Of a stretch of DNA of 64,000 nucleotides, positions 47,001 through 58,660 are shown piece by piece (within the stretch, counting starts at the first letter, position 1; the number at the start of each line of letters is the position of its first letter). The notes under the pieces are model-generated. The model worked only from the letters and a program-made list of their open reading frames with translations, did no database searches and had not been told where the DNA came from. The translations under genes and the position numbers were made by a program. Origin of the DNA: Miscanthus floridulus (taxonomy: Eukaryota > Streptophyta > Magnoliopsida > Poales > Poaceae); assembly GCF_019320115.1 (NCBI RefSeq), contig NC_089584.1, positions 51,643,633 through 51,707,632 on the forward strand. The letters run 5' to 3'.

Positions 47001-48570
47001 GCGCGGCCAGAGCTTGCCGACGGCGAACTTGCCGGCGGTGACATCATCACACGATGATCTAGTCGACCTCGCGCACACAATGCACTACTTGGTGGGACCT
47101 CTCGTCGGAGCTAGAGACTACGGTGGCGTCAATGGTGGGGCAGAGGTGCGGGTCGACGGTGAGACACCGGTGGAAGCTACGGCGACTCAGTCAAACGCTA
47201 TGCCGAGCATCACAGAGCTACGATGAACCTAGCTAGTGCTCTAGCATAGCCTGGGGTGGTCTGGTTAGGTGGGACCACGGCGACAGAGGTGGCAGCGGAG
47301 CTCCGGCGAGGCTGTGTGCGGGGCTGGAGCTTACCGAGCTCAATCAGTGGGCACGGGCTGGCGCAGGGAGTCACTAGGATGGCGGTGGTGCTGTTGCGGT
47401 GATGGAGAAGCGGCTAGGCGCGGCTTGTGCCGTCAACGACAACGGCGGCGCTGCGGTGCCGAGGTTGCAGCTACTGTGGGTGCTGTGAATGGTGAAGGAG
47501 AGCCGGCAAATGCGAAATGGAGGCGTGGCTGAGTGCGGGCGGGTGCGAGAGAGGTAATGTCGTGCTCAGGCGCGTCATGGCATGTGCGGTCAGGGCAACG
47601 GCGATGCATGGCCATCACGACATCCATGCGGTGGCTCCATCCTGGCGACGGTCGGCCACTGAACTGACGTTCAGTTCATTCAGTTAACCCCGAAGTCAAG
47701 CCTAACAGCGAGTTTACATGGTGAATTATCTGCTAAACCAAAGCTCCAAAGTGCAAACGATCTACACGACTTGTGTAGTCCTATGTACCAGCTACAACTT
47801 TTGTTAAGGGAGCCTGCTCTAATTCACAACCAACACTGAGTAATGTCATCCCCAATGTCGGCCTGTCAGTCTGTCAATGAACAACGACTTAGAAAAATTC
47901 ATAAGTGTTGAAATGTTGATTTTTCTGATTTTTGTGATCCCAATTCAAACATGTTAGGAGCTGAATCATTCAATGACCCAAAAATAAAAGTTGTTCCTTA
48001 TAGCAAATACTACAACTTTGCTTTAGTGTCCACCTCCATGCAAGGTCTCTAACACCTAGTTCAAATTTGGTCAAACATGTCACATTTAAATGATGATACA
48101 CTTCAAAGCATGGCTTAATGACCTAATTACCCTTAACCATGAATATCAAAGTTGTTCATAATGATACTCTAAACATGTTTAGGCTAATTGCAAGGTCATA
48201 CAATCATTTCATGTATTAGTCACTCATAGAGCTATTTAATGTAATCACATGAAACATGACTTAAGGGCTTGATCATAGGAAGTGATATTCATGAACCATG
48301 TTCCATTTGCTAACCTATGTATTGCCAATATATTTTTGTGACTCAAATCAACCATCTACATGTATCCACTCATGATCATATGCATAGACACATGGAGTCA
48401 TGAAATAATGAGAAAAGTTGCATATGTTCAAAGAAACATGCGATAACAAGCAAATGTTGCAGATGTTTCAATCCAATGTTTCAATTGTAATTGATTGTTT
48501 ATGAATGCTTGATGATCATGCTCAAGTTATGCAAGTCAAGTTATGCAAGGCTAACACCCGAGGTGTTACA
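44067..48570 (-). repeat. 5' LTR of element B (4,504 bp)
   Basis: On the minus strand it starts TGTAACACCTCGGG (48570) and ends TTCTGCGACA (44067). It is the same length as the 3' LTR. The GC-rich island is at about 46920-47700 and the split small ORF at 44430-45717. Confidence 0.93.
44430..45717 (-). pseudogene. LTR-embedded two-exon small ORF (B 5' LTR copy, Cys to Tyr)
   Basis: Exon a runs from about 45717 to 45564 and exon b from 44491 to 44430 (stop TGA). Both exons are open. The donor reads GAG|GCAAGC. The first Cys of the CPDH motif is Tyr (EYPDHRPTSFLR), so one predicted zinc ligand is lost. The other LTR of element B keeps that Cys but has a TAG upstream, so each LTR has its own lesion. 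Confidence 0.5.
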
Positions 48571-48575
48571 GCAAG

Positions 48576-51123
48576 AACCTGAAGAGGAAGAAGACTGGTA
48601 TCAAAAATGCGAAAACACAAAAACATGTGAAGAAAGAAGAAAATCAAGCGAATACCTGGGTAGTAGGAACAACGATTTCACGCAGGTCTCCTCTAGCCTG
48701 GTCTAGGGCCTCCAGCATGGTCGAAATTCTAATGTCAAGCCCCTCCCGCTCCATGCTCTCGGAATGATCATCGAGCGAGAAAAGAGCCGACGTTGGGTCC
48801 TAAGCGGCCATCCACTGAAGCGGTGGCTCCCCCCGCGTGGGGGAGCGGCTTCCTCCCGACAAAGGGGCCGGGAGCGGCTCCCTCCTGACCCTATGCAGCA
48901 CCACCGCCATGCTCGAGGACCCTCCGACAAGACCCTCCTCCATCTAGGCCACTTCGAGCGCCACGGGCGGATCCACCTGGGCCTCCGGTGGCACAGATTG
49001 CACTACGCCCTCGAGCGCCACCATGGCCGCGCCCGGCTAATCCTGGCTTGGCACGGTCATGACCACCTCCACCGGCGATATGTGGCCCTTGGCCGACTGT
49101 ACCACGTCCACCATGGAGGAAGCTACCTGCTCGGTAACCTCTGCGGGCGTGGGCACCACCACAGACGCCGACGGGTTGGCCAACGTAGATCCAATGTCGG
49201 CACCACTCCTGCCTGAAATAGGGGTGACGCCAGGCGACGCCATCTGTCCCACTTGAATGGCGAGACTCTTCTTGGGCGCCAGCCCTAGGGGGTGACCTGT
49301 CCATAACAACCTACACAAAGGTAATAGCCATTAGATCAAAATAGAAATGGAAAAAGGATGAAAACAGGGGAATCAATAGCTCACATTGACGTCCTCGGCC
49401 GGCGGAAGCATTTTGGGGACAGATCCCCAGATCCCTGCCTCGACTCATCTGGGCAGGACCGTTTCGAGCCTACCCCTTGCTCCGGGGTAGGGGGGCTCAC
49501 CTCGTGGGGCACGGCACCAGAGCCACTCCCCTCCATCGTCTCATGGGGTGCGGCACCAGAGCCACCCCCCTCCACCATCACCATGGGGTCGGCAGCGGCA
49601 GGCCTGCCTTCCCCCATCCACCGATCCTTGGCCGGCATGCCGTGCGAAGCGGCAGACTCTCTAGCCTCCACCGACTCACTTCCCTCCATGTGGAACGGGA
49701 AGGGTCCCTACACGGATGGGTGGGCACTTGTGAGCGTGTCCTCATCCTCTAGGACACCCCAATCCACATCGATGACTACCTCACCGTCGTCATCATCATC
49801 ACTGCTCACGTCTTCTCCCCGATCCCGTGCTTCCTACTTCAGTCGTTTCGCCTTCTTCATCTGCTCTCTTGCTTTCTTGTCCCGCTCGGCCATGAGTCAA
49901 TTCGCCGCCACAGCCTTGTCCTTGGGCAGCGGAACCGGACTATCCTTGAAGACTAGCCCCCTCGGCTAGTTCCAACATCATGAAGGCAAGTATCAAAAAA
50001 TAGAGATTCAGAAAAAAGAAAAGAGCACGAGAGAAGAAGGCTTACGAATTCAAAGAACCTAGGCTCTAGCCGCATTGGGGGATGTCCGGGCACCGAATAC
50101 ACAATGTCGAGGATGCTGCCTGTGGAATCCTTCGTTGGCTCCGTCGCCTCCTTAATACGATGCGCCACTTCCGAGAAAGGGAGCGCCTCGTCAACGAGCA
50201 CCGTCCCCTCGAATGACATCTCGGGCATCATCCGATGTAGGGGAAGCACGTGTGCCATCAGCGGCGCCACCCTCCTCGCATGATAGGCGCCGATAATCCC
50301 TGTCCCCTTTACGCCCCGTTCCTTCAGGGCTTGGAGGGCGGAAAGAAGGTCGGAGAGGTGTTTCTTGTCTTTGTACTGGACGCCCCAAGCCCACAACTCC
50401 GAAGCCTTTTCAATAAGGCACCCGGTATACCTCGGTAGGGTGGCACTCACATCATCCCTGACATAAAACCACTACGAATGCCATCCCTTGTTGGAGGTCG
50501 CTAGACGCATGGACGGGTAACCCTTCGACCGGTTATGGCATAGATGAACGCTGGCACATCCCATCGGCACGCTCACATCCTTCCCCCCAACCTTCCTCTT
50601 TGACAAACTAACGGTAAAGAAATACCACCACAGATCGAAGTGGGGATCGATCCCTAGGAAACCCTCACACAGGGCAACAAACGCCGCCATATGCTGAACC
50701 CCATTGGGAGTTAGATGCTGCAGCTCCACCTCATAATAATCCAGTAGCCCCCGAAGAAATCTATGTGTGGGTACCGTGAATCCCCGCTCATGGAAGATGG
50801 CAAAGGAGACGACATACCCTTCGGGCGGCACCGGCTCACCCTCGTCGCCAGGTAGCAGCCACTCCTGGATGGTGGACAGTGGGTGGAGAAGGACATGGCG
50901 GACGAGGCCCTCCAAACGTCGTGAGGTGATGCTAGATCTGCCCCACAACTCCATTAAAGCAATTGGGGAGAAGGGTAGGCACAAGCTTGATGGCGGCTGC
51001 AACACAAACGCAAGCCGGTCGACGGTGGCGATGCGGGCGCAGGAGGCTGGGGCGATTGGCGGCAAATGTTTTAGAACGCAAAGGCAGGGAAGCGAAATAC
51101 AGAACCTTGGGGGTGAACCCCAT
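48576..51123 (-). pseudogene. Antisense gene of element R, N-terminal part with 'putative gypsy type transposon' domain
   Basis: On the minus strand, the start is at 51065 (MPPIAPASCARIATVDRL) or at ATG 51123 in another frame. Text such as MELWGRSSITSRRLEGLV, EWLLPGDEGEPVPPEGY, VVSFAIFHERGFTVPTHRFL, LTPNGVQHMAAFVALCEGFL and GIDPHFDLWWYFF matches the plant domain Pfam calls Transposase_28 (putative gypsy type transposon). Exon 1 (51065-50046, 340 codons) has one TAG at 50472-50474. A GT donor follows (minus strand, 50045). Further exons down to about 48640 are Pro/Ser/Gly/Glu-rich. The last intron starts GTATTCGC (about 48653) and ends TTCAG at the B junction. The coiled-coil end is at 32224-33057. 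Its function is unknown. Confidence 0.7.
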
Positions 51124-51125
51124 GG

Positions 51126-51132
51126 TTTTATA
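51126..51132 (-). promoter_or_regulatory. Candidate TATA box of R's antisense gene
   Basis: On the minus strand CCCCTATAAAACCATGGGG lies just before the ATG at 51123 and 60 bp before the 51065 start. It suggests the antisense gene has its own promoter between the 3' LTR and the coding region, although it is very close to ATG 51123. Confidence 0.4.
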
Positions 51133-51670
51133 GGGGCGACGGACGCGAGAAGGGCAACCCTTCGCCTTGATCTCCGGGCCTACCATGCGCACCACCACAT
51201 CACGTCGCAGGACACGCGCCCACAGTCCCTATCCTCTCACCCCAAAAATCACGGTGGACAGTTCGCCTTCCCCAGGCGAATCCAGACTCTCTACCCACCT
51301 AGGAAATGCAAGCCACGAAGACCTTTTTTCTCTTTGGCCCACCTAGGGCCCAGAAGCTCGGCGGCTGGCCCAACTGAGGAAGGGTCCATGAATGAACCGA
51401 AATCAAGGGCGCAAGCACCAGTTAGGTTAGCCCTGAATGAGTTCCCCACGAACAAGATGCCATGATCCCCTCAGAAAAGCATCTAGTTGACAAAAAACTA
51501 AGTCATTCAGCCTTACCCGCGAAGGGACCAATACAACCCACGGGCGACTCTACTCGAATCACCCAGGGGCTTGGGGGCTACACCCATTGGGTGCGCTCGC
51601 GCGCACCCTTCGGCAAAGTAACTTCAACGAAATAAAAAACACCCTCCAGGTGGTTCTACTCGAATCACCT

Positions 51671-51687
51671 AGAGGCTCAGGGGCTAC
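51671..51687 (+). other. Polypurine-type tract before R 3' LTR
   Basis: AGAGGCTCAGGGGCTAC directly precedes the 3' LTR. The G-rich GGGGCTAC ending is typical of grass Tat elements. A related GGGGGCTACACCC tract lies at about 51574. Confidence 0.65.
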
Positions 51688-53179
51688 TATCGGGGACCTA
51701 ATACCAGGGTACCCTAGAAGGTGGAACCAATAACCACCGAATGTTAAAAACTTCTAGACGCATAAGAGCGCCGTTTCATCCCTTGTTCAAATGACAGGAG
51801 TTTGGTTCCGCCTCGCCCGATGCCTTTTGAGATAGCTCTGCCTCGCCCGAGGGCTCAGGGTTAGTCTCTGTCTCGCCTGATGCCTTTGGGGCGGGCTCGG
51901 TCTCGCCCGAGGGCTGAGGGATAGACTCCGTCTCGCTCGACGCCTTTGAGGTGGCTCTGCCTTGCCCGAGGGCTCAGGGCTAGTCTCCGTCTTGCCCGAT
52001 GCCTTTAGGGCAGGCTCAGTCTTGCCCGAAGGCTAAGGGATAGATTCCGCCTTGCCCGACCCCAGAGGGGCAGGGTCGGTCTCGCCCAAGAGATAGGGAT
52101 TGGTCTCCGTTTTGCCCGACGGCAAGGAACGAGCCTCACCCTGCTCCATATCTAAAGACTGGATTCATCTTGCCTAACAACTTCTCCCCGTTCCCTCAAG
52201 ATGATAGGTACAGGGCAAGACAGGACGGTCGGGTCAACCATGGCTCCAAGGACCATACCCTGCGCCCTGGCAAGAAAAGTACTACCAGGGAATGACGGGA
52301 CGGGTGCTTTAGACCCTTCCGGGTGCCGCAGAGCCCGAAAGGTTTTACAGGTGCATGCTCCTCGCCTTGTAGAGTTGTAGGCGCCGCCTTTAGCCCTGCG
52401 ACATGGAACCCAACGAAGATATACGACAACCGCTATGCTCTAGAAGAGGATTTGCTATCTCCACGAACGACGGATATTCCGTCACCACGCTATGGACCCG
52501 AGGGAGCAGCGCCCGCTTTCCGACTCCTTAGGTCTACCAAGTCAGAAGGCCTTGACCACGGCGTTACTTCGGACCCAACCCCTTGTCCCTCCAACGAAGA
52601 CTCACAGGAACCAGAAGGCATGCGGATCAAGGCTAGGAGAGGCTAATAAGTCAAAACCACTATACTACAACCCATACCCTGCGCAGGGCAGCATTCTGTA
52701 ATCAACCTGACATTCTATAGAGACATCGACAGTATTGTAGGCGCTTATCTTCCTTTGCACTCATCAGGGCGAAGAACCAGGCCAGGTAGACATGAGCAAC
52801 AAGACTAAGTAGAGTACGCATCCTAAAGCCCTCACCCTTGTAAAGCCAGCTCCTTCATCTATAAAAGGGGATGCGCTTCTCCCATCAAAGGGATGAACTT
52901 TGGACCAAACAAGACAACCCACACACACACAGTCAAGCTTCTACGAAGCTCTTGACCTCCTTTCAACCCTTTCGTCAGAGACTTGGGACCAGTCCCTCTC
53001 TCGATCGTTTGTACCCCCTACTACAACTGTTCACAGTGCTAATAACATGAGCAGCAACAAACTGGACGTAGGGACATTTGGCCTTAACCAGTATAAATCT
53101 TGTGTCCTTTAGCGCACCATTCAAGCCTAACGCGCATTACTATAAATTTACTTGTCGGTGCTTGTATGAAACACCGACA
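51688..53179 (+). repeat. 3' LTR of element R
   Basis: It is 1,492 bp, starting TATCGGGGACC (TG mutated to TA) and ending AACACCGACA, followed by TSD CTAGT. It has the same tandem repeats and TATA box (52860-52866) as the 5' LTR. Confidence 0.88.
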
Positions 53180-53184
53180 CTAGT

Positions 53185-54700
53185 AGACAGTTCTGAACCG
53201 ACGCTGCCTCCCCAAGCATCTAGGCACTGCTCTAGGGTCAACCCATGTGTCCTAGGCTAGGGGTCTTGTGGCTCCCGCCATTGGCATCTTTTCCGCCTGC
53301 TGCTCGGGGACTCCTTCCCCTCCCTCCGATTGCACCTCCACGCGCATGTTGCACGACGATGCCTTAGTGCTTGGAGGGGGAGCTACTGGAGCCTTGTCGT
53401 CATCCGACCACTTGGACACCGCCGCACTCTATGTCCGAACAGTCTGACTGCCACCAAGTGAGATGCTGTCTGGCTTGTGGGGAGCTACGTCCATCGTTCT
53501 CCTCTTTTTTTGGGCTAGCTCATCTATCGCCGCCCTTTTCCCTCAAACTTTCTCTGATATGAAGGGGGGACTCTCCTTCCGACCAGCACCTTCGCCTTTA
53601 GATTTAGACGAGGCACTAATGGCACTTTCCTCTGGTTGAGTGGTCGATCTGGTGTCCACTACCTTCGGCCAATCGCTCCTCGGCATGCCTAAGAAGTATG
53701 CCACCCATTCCTACAAATGGATCTTTCCATAAGCAAATCAGTCCACTACTCGGCACCAGCATAGGATAAAAAGCACCAAGAATAACAGTTGAGAATTTTA
53801 CCTAAGGAGGTAGGTTCATGCAGTTGAAGGCTTTTGGCTGCCTTGGCACGCTGTATAGAACATTTGGAGCAAAAAGATCAGCGGCCTGGTGTAGCACAGC
53901 CTCCCTCATTAGTCTCTCCATCCTCTCCCAGGTGTTGTCAGTGTCTCCCTTGAAGCTAAAGCCCAGATGAGCCCTCTCCTTGCAGGGCTAGACACGACGC
54001 ACTATGAAGCTCACCACCACCACCACTCCGTTCATCTTCATGCCCCATATTAGCTCGAGGAGCTCCTTCACCTGCTCCATATTAGCACTAGTTGGTTTCT
54101 CCAACCAGCTCCTCGGTTCTCTAGAATCTAGTCGACATCACATCTGACGACAAGATGACTCTGCTTCATGTAGAACCACTTGGCATTCCACCCCTTCAGC
54201 GATGTATTTAGTGGCATAGTAATGTATTCACCCACCATGCCATTGTGGAGCTATAGATACACACCGCTGGCCACTTTGGAACCACCCCCTCCTTTCTTCT
54301 TCAGCCAGAAAATGTGTCAGAAGAGACTAAAGTGGGGAAGAATGCCAAGATAGGCCTCGCAGAAGTGGATGAACACAGAAATGTGCAAGATGGTGTTTGG
54401 ATGCAGATTACACAAGCTGACTCTCCAATACTCTAGCAGATCCTACAAGAAAGGTTGTACCAGAAGTCCTAATCCATGCTAGAAATAATCTTTGAAGACA
54501 ACCACCTCGTCAGTATGCGGCATCAGATAGGGCTCACCGTCGGTCGGACGCCATCCGACGGTGACACGGTTAGGAAGAACACTAGCCTCCACCATCTCAT
54601 TGAGCTTTGTCTCCCCCATGAGTGACAGCACCCATTCCTTATCACAACTCGCCCCGGCGGTCACCTTCTTCGGGTTACCACCTCCCCTCTTTAGCGCCAT
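53185..54700 (-). pseudogene. Antisense gene of Tat element D, N-terminal part (Transposase_28-like)
   Basis: On the minus strand, ATG 54700 starts MALKRGGGNPKKVTAGASCD. Readable text includes WVLSLMGETKLNEMVEA, GWRPTDGEPYLMPHTDEVVV and VFIHFCEAYLGILPHFSLF. Those segments correspond in layout to the GDEGEPVPPEGYVVSF and FVALCEGFLGIDPHFDLW segments of R's antisense gene, so this is the same protein family but a divergent subfamily. TAG stops follow DYF, VQPFL and SLF. The C-terminal part lies at 5244-6233 and 1-566, beyond the R and S insertions. Function is unknown and the gene is broken. Confidence 0.65.
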
Positions 54701-55776
54701 CCTTTGGATTTGGATCAGAACTGGTTCCTTTACAAAAGCTTTCTAGCCCTAGTGGCAGAGCGCGTGTGAATGTGAATCGGGGAGCATGAGGACAAGGAGG
54801 AAGATGAAGTGGCGGAGTGGTAAAGGTGGGAGTGCGGATGCGATAGTGTGGTTATAAAGAAACTGTACCCACTTTTTGCATTCAAGGGTTTTTAGGAAAC
54901 CACACCATTCTGATTTATGCCCTTCCAAATTCCCCAAAGCGGCATGGTGAGCCATTATCTGGGCCTCTGCACAATTGTGGCCCATGTCGCCCATTCTTTC
55001 GATGCAACTTGGTACTACACGCTGAATATTCGCCAACTTCTCCACAATACCATCAAGGCTCAGTAATTTCTACTATACAGCCATTACTCTAGCTTTTTAT
55101 CCATGATTTGAGTAATCGACACTTCTTGGTTTATCCGAGATTTCCACTTATGGCTAGGGGACTATGTCATCATTATGACTCGGTTTCTCACCATACTAGG
55201 GACTTCTTCTGGTTACTATTGTTTCTGACCCTGGCACCACGTGACCACATCACCTACTGTCAGGCTCGAGGACTAAGTGGGCACACTTCACCTTATGGTG
55301 AATGTGCGCTTTTCATTTTAGGGCTCAGCCCAGGGACTGGTTGCCTGTTCGGCTGGTCTTTTGCCTTTCTTCTACTTTCTAACCCTGGCACCATGTGACC
55401 ACGTCACCTACTGCTAGGCTTGGGGAATAAGTGGGCACACTTCACCTTGCGGTGACTGTGTTTTCTTTAATCTGGAAGACTCCGTGCCTCCTGAAGTTGA
55501 AGAAGATTATCTCCCTTTCTCGTGGTTGGACTCTAAGTGGGCACACTTGGTCCACTATGAGGAAATTTTTGATTTTGAACTTGAGCTCCTTACATCCTTC
55601 TGACAAGCCTTAAGCTCGTGCTCAGCTAGACAATTATGTTGGTCGGCTATGGTCCACAACTGCTCGGCTCATTAGGGTGGTTGGACTAAGAGTCTGAGTG
55701 CTTGGCTTTGTTCACACCTACTCAGACAAGCTCAATATGGCGTTGCACATCGAATACAAGGCGCTCGAGGACTAGC
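54701..55776 (+). other. Region between antisense gene and 3' LTR of element D
   Basis: This is non-coding. It contains repeated blocks around CCTGGCACCA..GTGACCAC..CACCTACTG and AAGTGGGCACACTTCACCTT at about 55231-55310, 55385-55465 and (partial) 55530-55565, spaced about 154 bp. It ends GCTCGAGGACTAGC, a PPT-like tract before the LTR. Confidence 0.5.
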
Positions 55777-56250
55777 TATAGGGGGTATGACCCTAGATAC
55801 CCATGGCAGACTACATGGGCTATGCTCCCAGGGGCGGTACAACCCATAAGATGAATACCTATGGTGCATGGCACTGCTCGGCGTGTACCACAAGACATCA
55901 AGGGCAATATCCTAAAGATACTATGAGATCTGTTAGGATACGTTCGATCCCATGATTTCTGTAATCTGCTATTTCTATCCGGTTATCTCCTAGATCTAAC
56001 CAACTTGTAACCATGCTCCCCAGACTATATAAGGTGGGCAGGGAACCCCTCAAAACAAATGCAATATCATACGATAGCCAATACAAACCAACAGAACATA
56101 GGAGTAGGGTATTATGTCATGCTGATGGCCTAAACCTATCAAACTCTTGTGTCTCTGTTGCCTTCTTGTTCTTGATTATGCACACCTCTACTGATCAATC
56201 TACCTTTGTGGGATACCCCTCAAAGGACTGCTGAGCATCTTTTGTTGACA
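55777..56250 (+). repeat. 3' LTR of Tat element D (474 bp)
   Basis: It starts TATAGGGGGTATGACCCTAGATACCC after the PPT-like tract GGACTAGC and ends TTTGTTGACA. The start dinucleotide TG appears mutated to TA. A TATA-like ACTATATAAGG lies at 56022. The partner 5' LTR is outside the window, so the TSD cannot be checked and the ends are approximate. Confidence 0.6.
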
Positions 56251-56623
56251 ATCAATGTTTGACCGATCAACGGTCAATGTGGACCGGGCCTAACTAGGCT
56301 TGGTGGGCCAGGTCATGGCTAGCCCAAGCATGTGTCAGCCGCTCAGCTAGCCATGTGGCGGGCTTGGGTTCCCAATGGGCTTTGGCTCCTAGAGCCAGCG
56401 CATGGTGGACTCATAGCAGGTGCACCATGGACCATAGGCTGGTTCACGATGGACTACGTCTATGCGGCACCTACGCGCGTAGCTCACGGTGCACCAAGTG
56501 CATGCAGGGGCAAAAATGGGAGAGAGCGTCAAGATTCCCCCTTTGATAGGTGCTTGACATGAGTCCATAGAGGGCTCGCTGGTGATGAAGTCGCATGGCA
56601 TAGCAGGGCTCCTACGTCCTCTC
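56251..56623. other. Unassigned sequence between elements D and E
   Basis: There is no ORF of recognisable family and no LTR or terminal inverted repeat. It may be unique genomic sequence or another decayed repeat. Confidence 0.5.
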
Positions 56624-58603
56624 TGAAAACTCTAGTTTGGTTTTGGTGAATTGATGAAACCCTAAGTGCTAACCTAGTTTATCAAAGTGATCATGAGATA
56701 GGTAGCACATTCCAAGTAATGGAGCAAGTGGTGAAGATCATGATGATGGTGTGACCATGGTGATGATCAAGTGCTTGGACTTGGAAAAGAAGAGAAAAAC
56801 AAAAAGCTCAAGGCAAAGGTGAAACTTGATAGGAGCTTTTTGGTTTGGTGATCGAGACACTTAGCAAGTGTGATCACATTTAGGATAGATAGCCGTACAA
56901 CTAAGAGGGGTGAAACTCATATCGAAATACGGTTATCAAAGTGCCACTAGATGCTCTAACTCATTTCATATGCATTTAGATTCTAGTGAGTGCTAACACC
57001 CTTGAAAATGTTTGTGAAAATATGCTAACACACGTGCATAAGGTGATACACTTGGTGGTTGGCACATTTGAGCAAGGGTGGAGAAGTTGGTGAAATGGAG
57101 GAGTTGATTTTCACTAAAAATCAGTGACTGGACGCAGGTGGCGTTGTGACCAGACTTGGAGTGTCAGCGTCCGATCAAGTTTGGCGCGCTTGGGCTATGA
57201 CTTGGGCAGTGACCAGACACTGGGTCAACCTATGACCTAACTCACTGAGGGTGCGTCCAGTCAGTGGTGACATATGGTGATGCAAGCGCTGAGCTGAGGC
57301 AGTGAGGACCTGACATGTTGGCACATCCGGTCGTGGTGCACCTGACATGTCCGGTCATAGTTTTGCCACTCAGGGAGCTCTCTGGAAGTGACTTGACGCC
57401 ATGGAGCTGAAGGGATTGGCGTGTCTAGTTGCAGTTTGGTGGAGCGCGAGCTTGTGCTAATCTGACATAGGTCTGGCACATCTTATCTATTGATCGATGC
57501 ATCTGGTCCCTCTTTAACTGCATGGGCGCTGGCTGCTAGCCATTGGCGATCAATGGCTTAGGTTTAAATGCATGACATGTGGCAGCGGATCAGCAACCGG
57601 ACGATGAAGGTGGTGCATCCGATCACTTTGACCGGCGCATCCGGTCGCCCCAAGAAGGCTGCAGTGAGGACCCTAATGGCTCTATTCGTGGGACTCTCTA
57701 TTTAAGCCCCATGGCCGGCTCAAGCTCGCTCTCTTGGCCATTTGCATTGACATAGCAACCATGTGAGCTTAGCCAAATCCCTCCCACTCATCTCCATCAT
57801 TGATTCATCATCTTTGTGAGATTGAGAGTGAATCTAAGTGCATTGCTTGAGTGATTGCATCCAAAGGCACTTGGTGTTTGTGTTTCGCTGTGGGATTCGC
57901 TTGTTACTCTTGGTGGATGCTGCCACCTAGATGGCTTGGAGCAGTGAGGATCATTGAGCGGAGGTTGGTGACTGTCTTCGGCTTCGATCATGGTGATTGT
58001 GAGGGGTTCTTGACCTTTCCTCGGCAGAGATCCAAAAGGTACTCTATTGGATTTCTTGTGGCTTGTGTGATCCTTATCTTGTGTTGGTTGTGCGGCACCC
58101 TATTAAGGGTTTGGCGTGTGATGCCAATCCACACGTGAACCTTTAAGTGAGTGAATCACCATAATGAGGACTAGCTTGCCGGCAAGCAAGTGAACCTCGG
58201 TAAAAATCTTGTGTCATTTTGTCCCGAGGATTTCTTGATTGATTGTGATTGATTGGCTCTATCCTTGACACGATGGTATAATTATCACATCCTCTCTCTT
58301 GCATTTACATTTCTAGTGTTGCTTCGCTCTTTAGTGCAGTTAGTCTTGAGAGCAAGCATGTGTTGGGTCTAGTGGTTAGTGAGGCTCTTTAGTTAGTCTT
58401 TGAGAGCTCACTAACTTAGTATAGTGACATAGCCTTCATGTGCTTAGAGATCATAGTAACTAGAATAGTGGTAGGTGGCTTGCATTTTTAGTAGGCTAGC
58501 GCAACACTCGCTTCGCCATTTATTTGTCTAACATCTTTACTAAGTATTGTTGTAGAAATTTTCAATAGGCTATTCACCCCTCTCTAGCCATTAGGACCTT
58601 TCA
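56624..58603 (+). repeat. 5' LTR of element E (1,980 bp)
   Basis: It starts TGAAAACTCTAGTTTGG and ends ATTAGGACCTTTCA, close to the TGAAAG..CTTTCA ends of SIRE-type LTRs. It contains clustered degenerate GACCGGACGC/GTCCGGTC-type motifs (about 57110-57660) and TATTTAA at 57699. Confidence 0.75.
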
Positions 58604-58605
58604 AG

Positions 58606-58617
58606 TGGTATCGAAGC
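58606..58617 (+). other. Primer-binding site of element E
   Basis: TGGTATCGAAGC, two bases after the LTR end. It corresponds to the initiator tRNA-Met PBS TGGTATCAGAGC with AG changed to GA at positions 8-9. Confidence 0.7.
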
Positions 58618-58660
58618 CGTGGTCACCGTGATTTTAGGCTTAACAACATTCGGTGTCAAA

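Larger units (their letters stand above)
33058..48570 (-). mobile_element. Element B: full-length Tekay-type chromovirus on the minus strand, 15,513 bp
   Basis: LTRs are 33058-37561 (its 3' LTR) and 44067-48570 (its 5' LTR), each 4,504 bp. The TSD is ACAAG (33053-33057) versus GCAAG (48571-48575), one substitution apart. The PBS is at 44053-44064 (TGGCATCAGAGC, one base different from element A) and the PPT at 37563-37576. The order matches element A, including the H3-tail ORF. LTRs differ by about 2-4% in the stretches I compared, so B is older than A. gag-pol has many TAG stops and a frameshift near 39597. It is inserted into an exon of R's antisense gene. Confidence 0.93.
6234..53179 (+). 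mobile_element. Element R: full-length Ty3/gypsy Tat-lineage (RIRE2/Retand-like) retrotransposon with nested insertions
   Basis: The 5' LTR is 6234-7727 (starts TGTCAGGGACC) and the 3' LTR is 51688-53179. Both are flanked by the TSD CTAGT (6229-6233 and 53180-53184), which shows that they bound one element although 45 kb apart. Removing A, B and one TSD copy each leaves about 16.1 kb. The order is LTR, PBS (7730), gag, protease, reverse transcriptase, RNase H, second (archaeal-like) RNase H, integrase, spacer with repeats, antisense gene, PPT, LTR. A second RNase H and an antisense ORF downstream of pol are known hallmarks of Tat-lineage elements. The two LTRs differ by about 7-8% in the stretches I compared, so this is the oldest datable layer. 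No ORF is intact. Confidence 0.88.

Noticed and set aside
49358..49969. Plus-strand 203-codon ORF in R
   Set aside because: It lies opposite the Pro/Ser/Glu-rich exons of the antisense gene and looks like a shadow ORF.
50767..51465. Plus-strand 232-codon ORF near the R 3' LTR
   Set aside because: It runs opposite the Transposase_28-like exon and shows no domain. Shadow ORF.
51688..53179. An independent solo LTR
   Set aside because: It has a PPT-like tract on its left and shares TSD CTAGT with the LTR at 6234, so it is the 3' LTR of element R.
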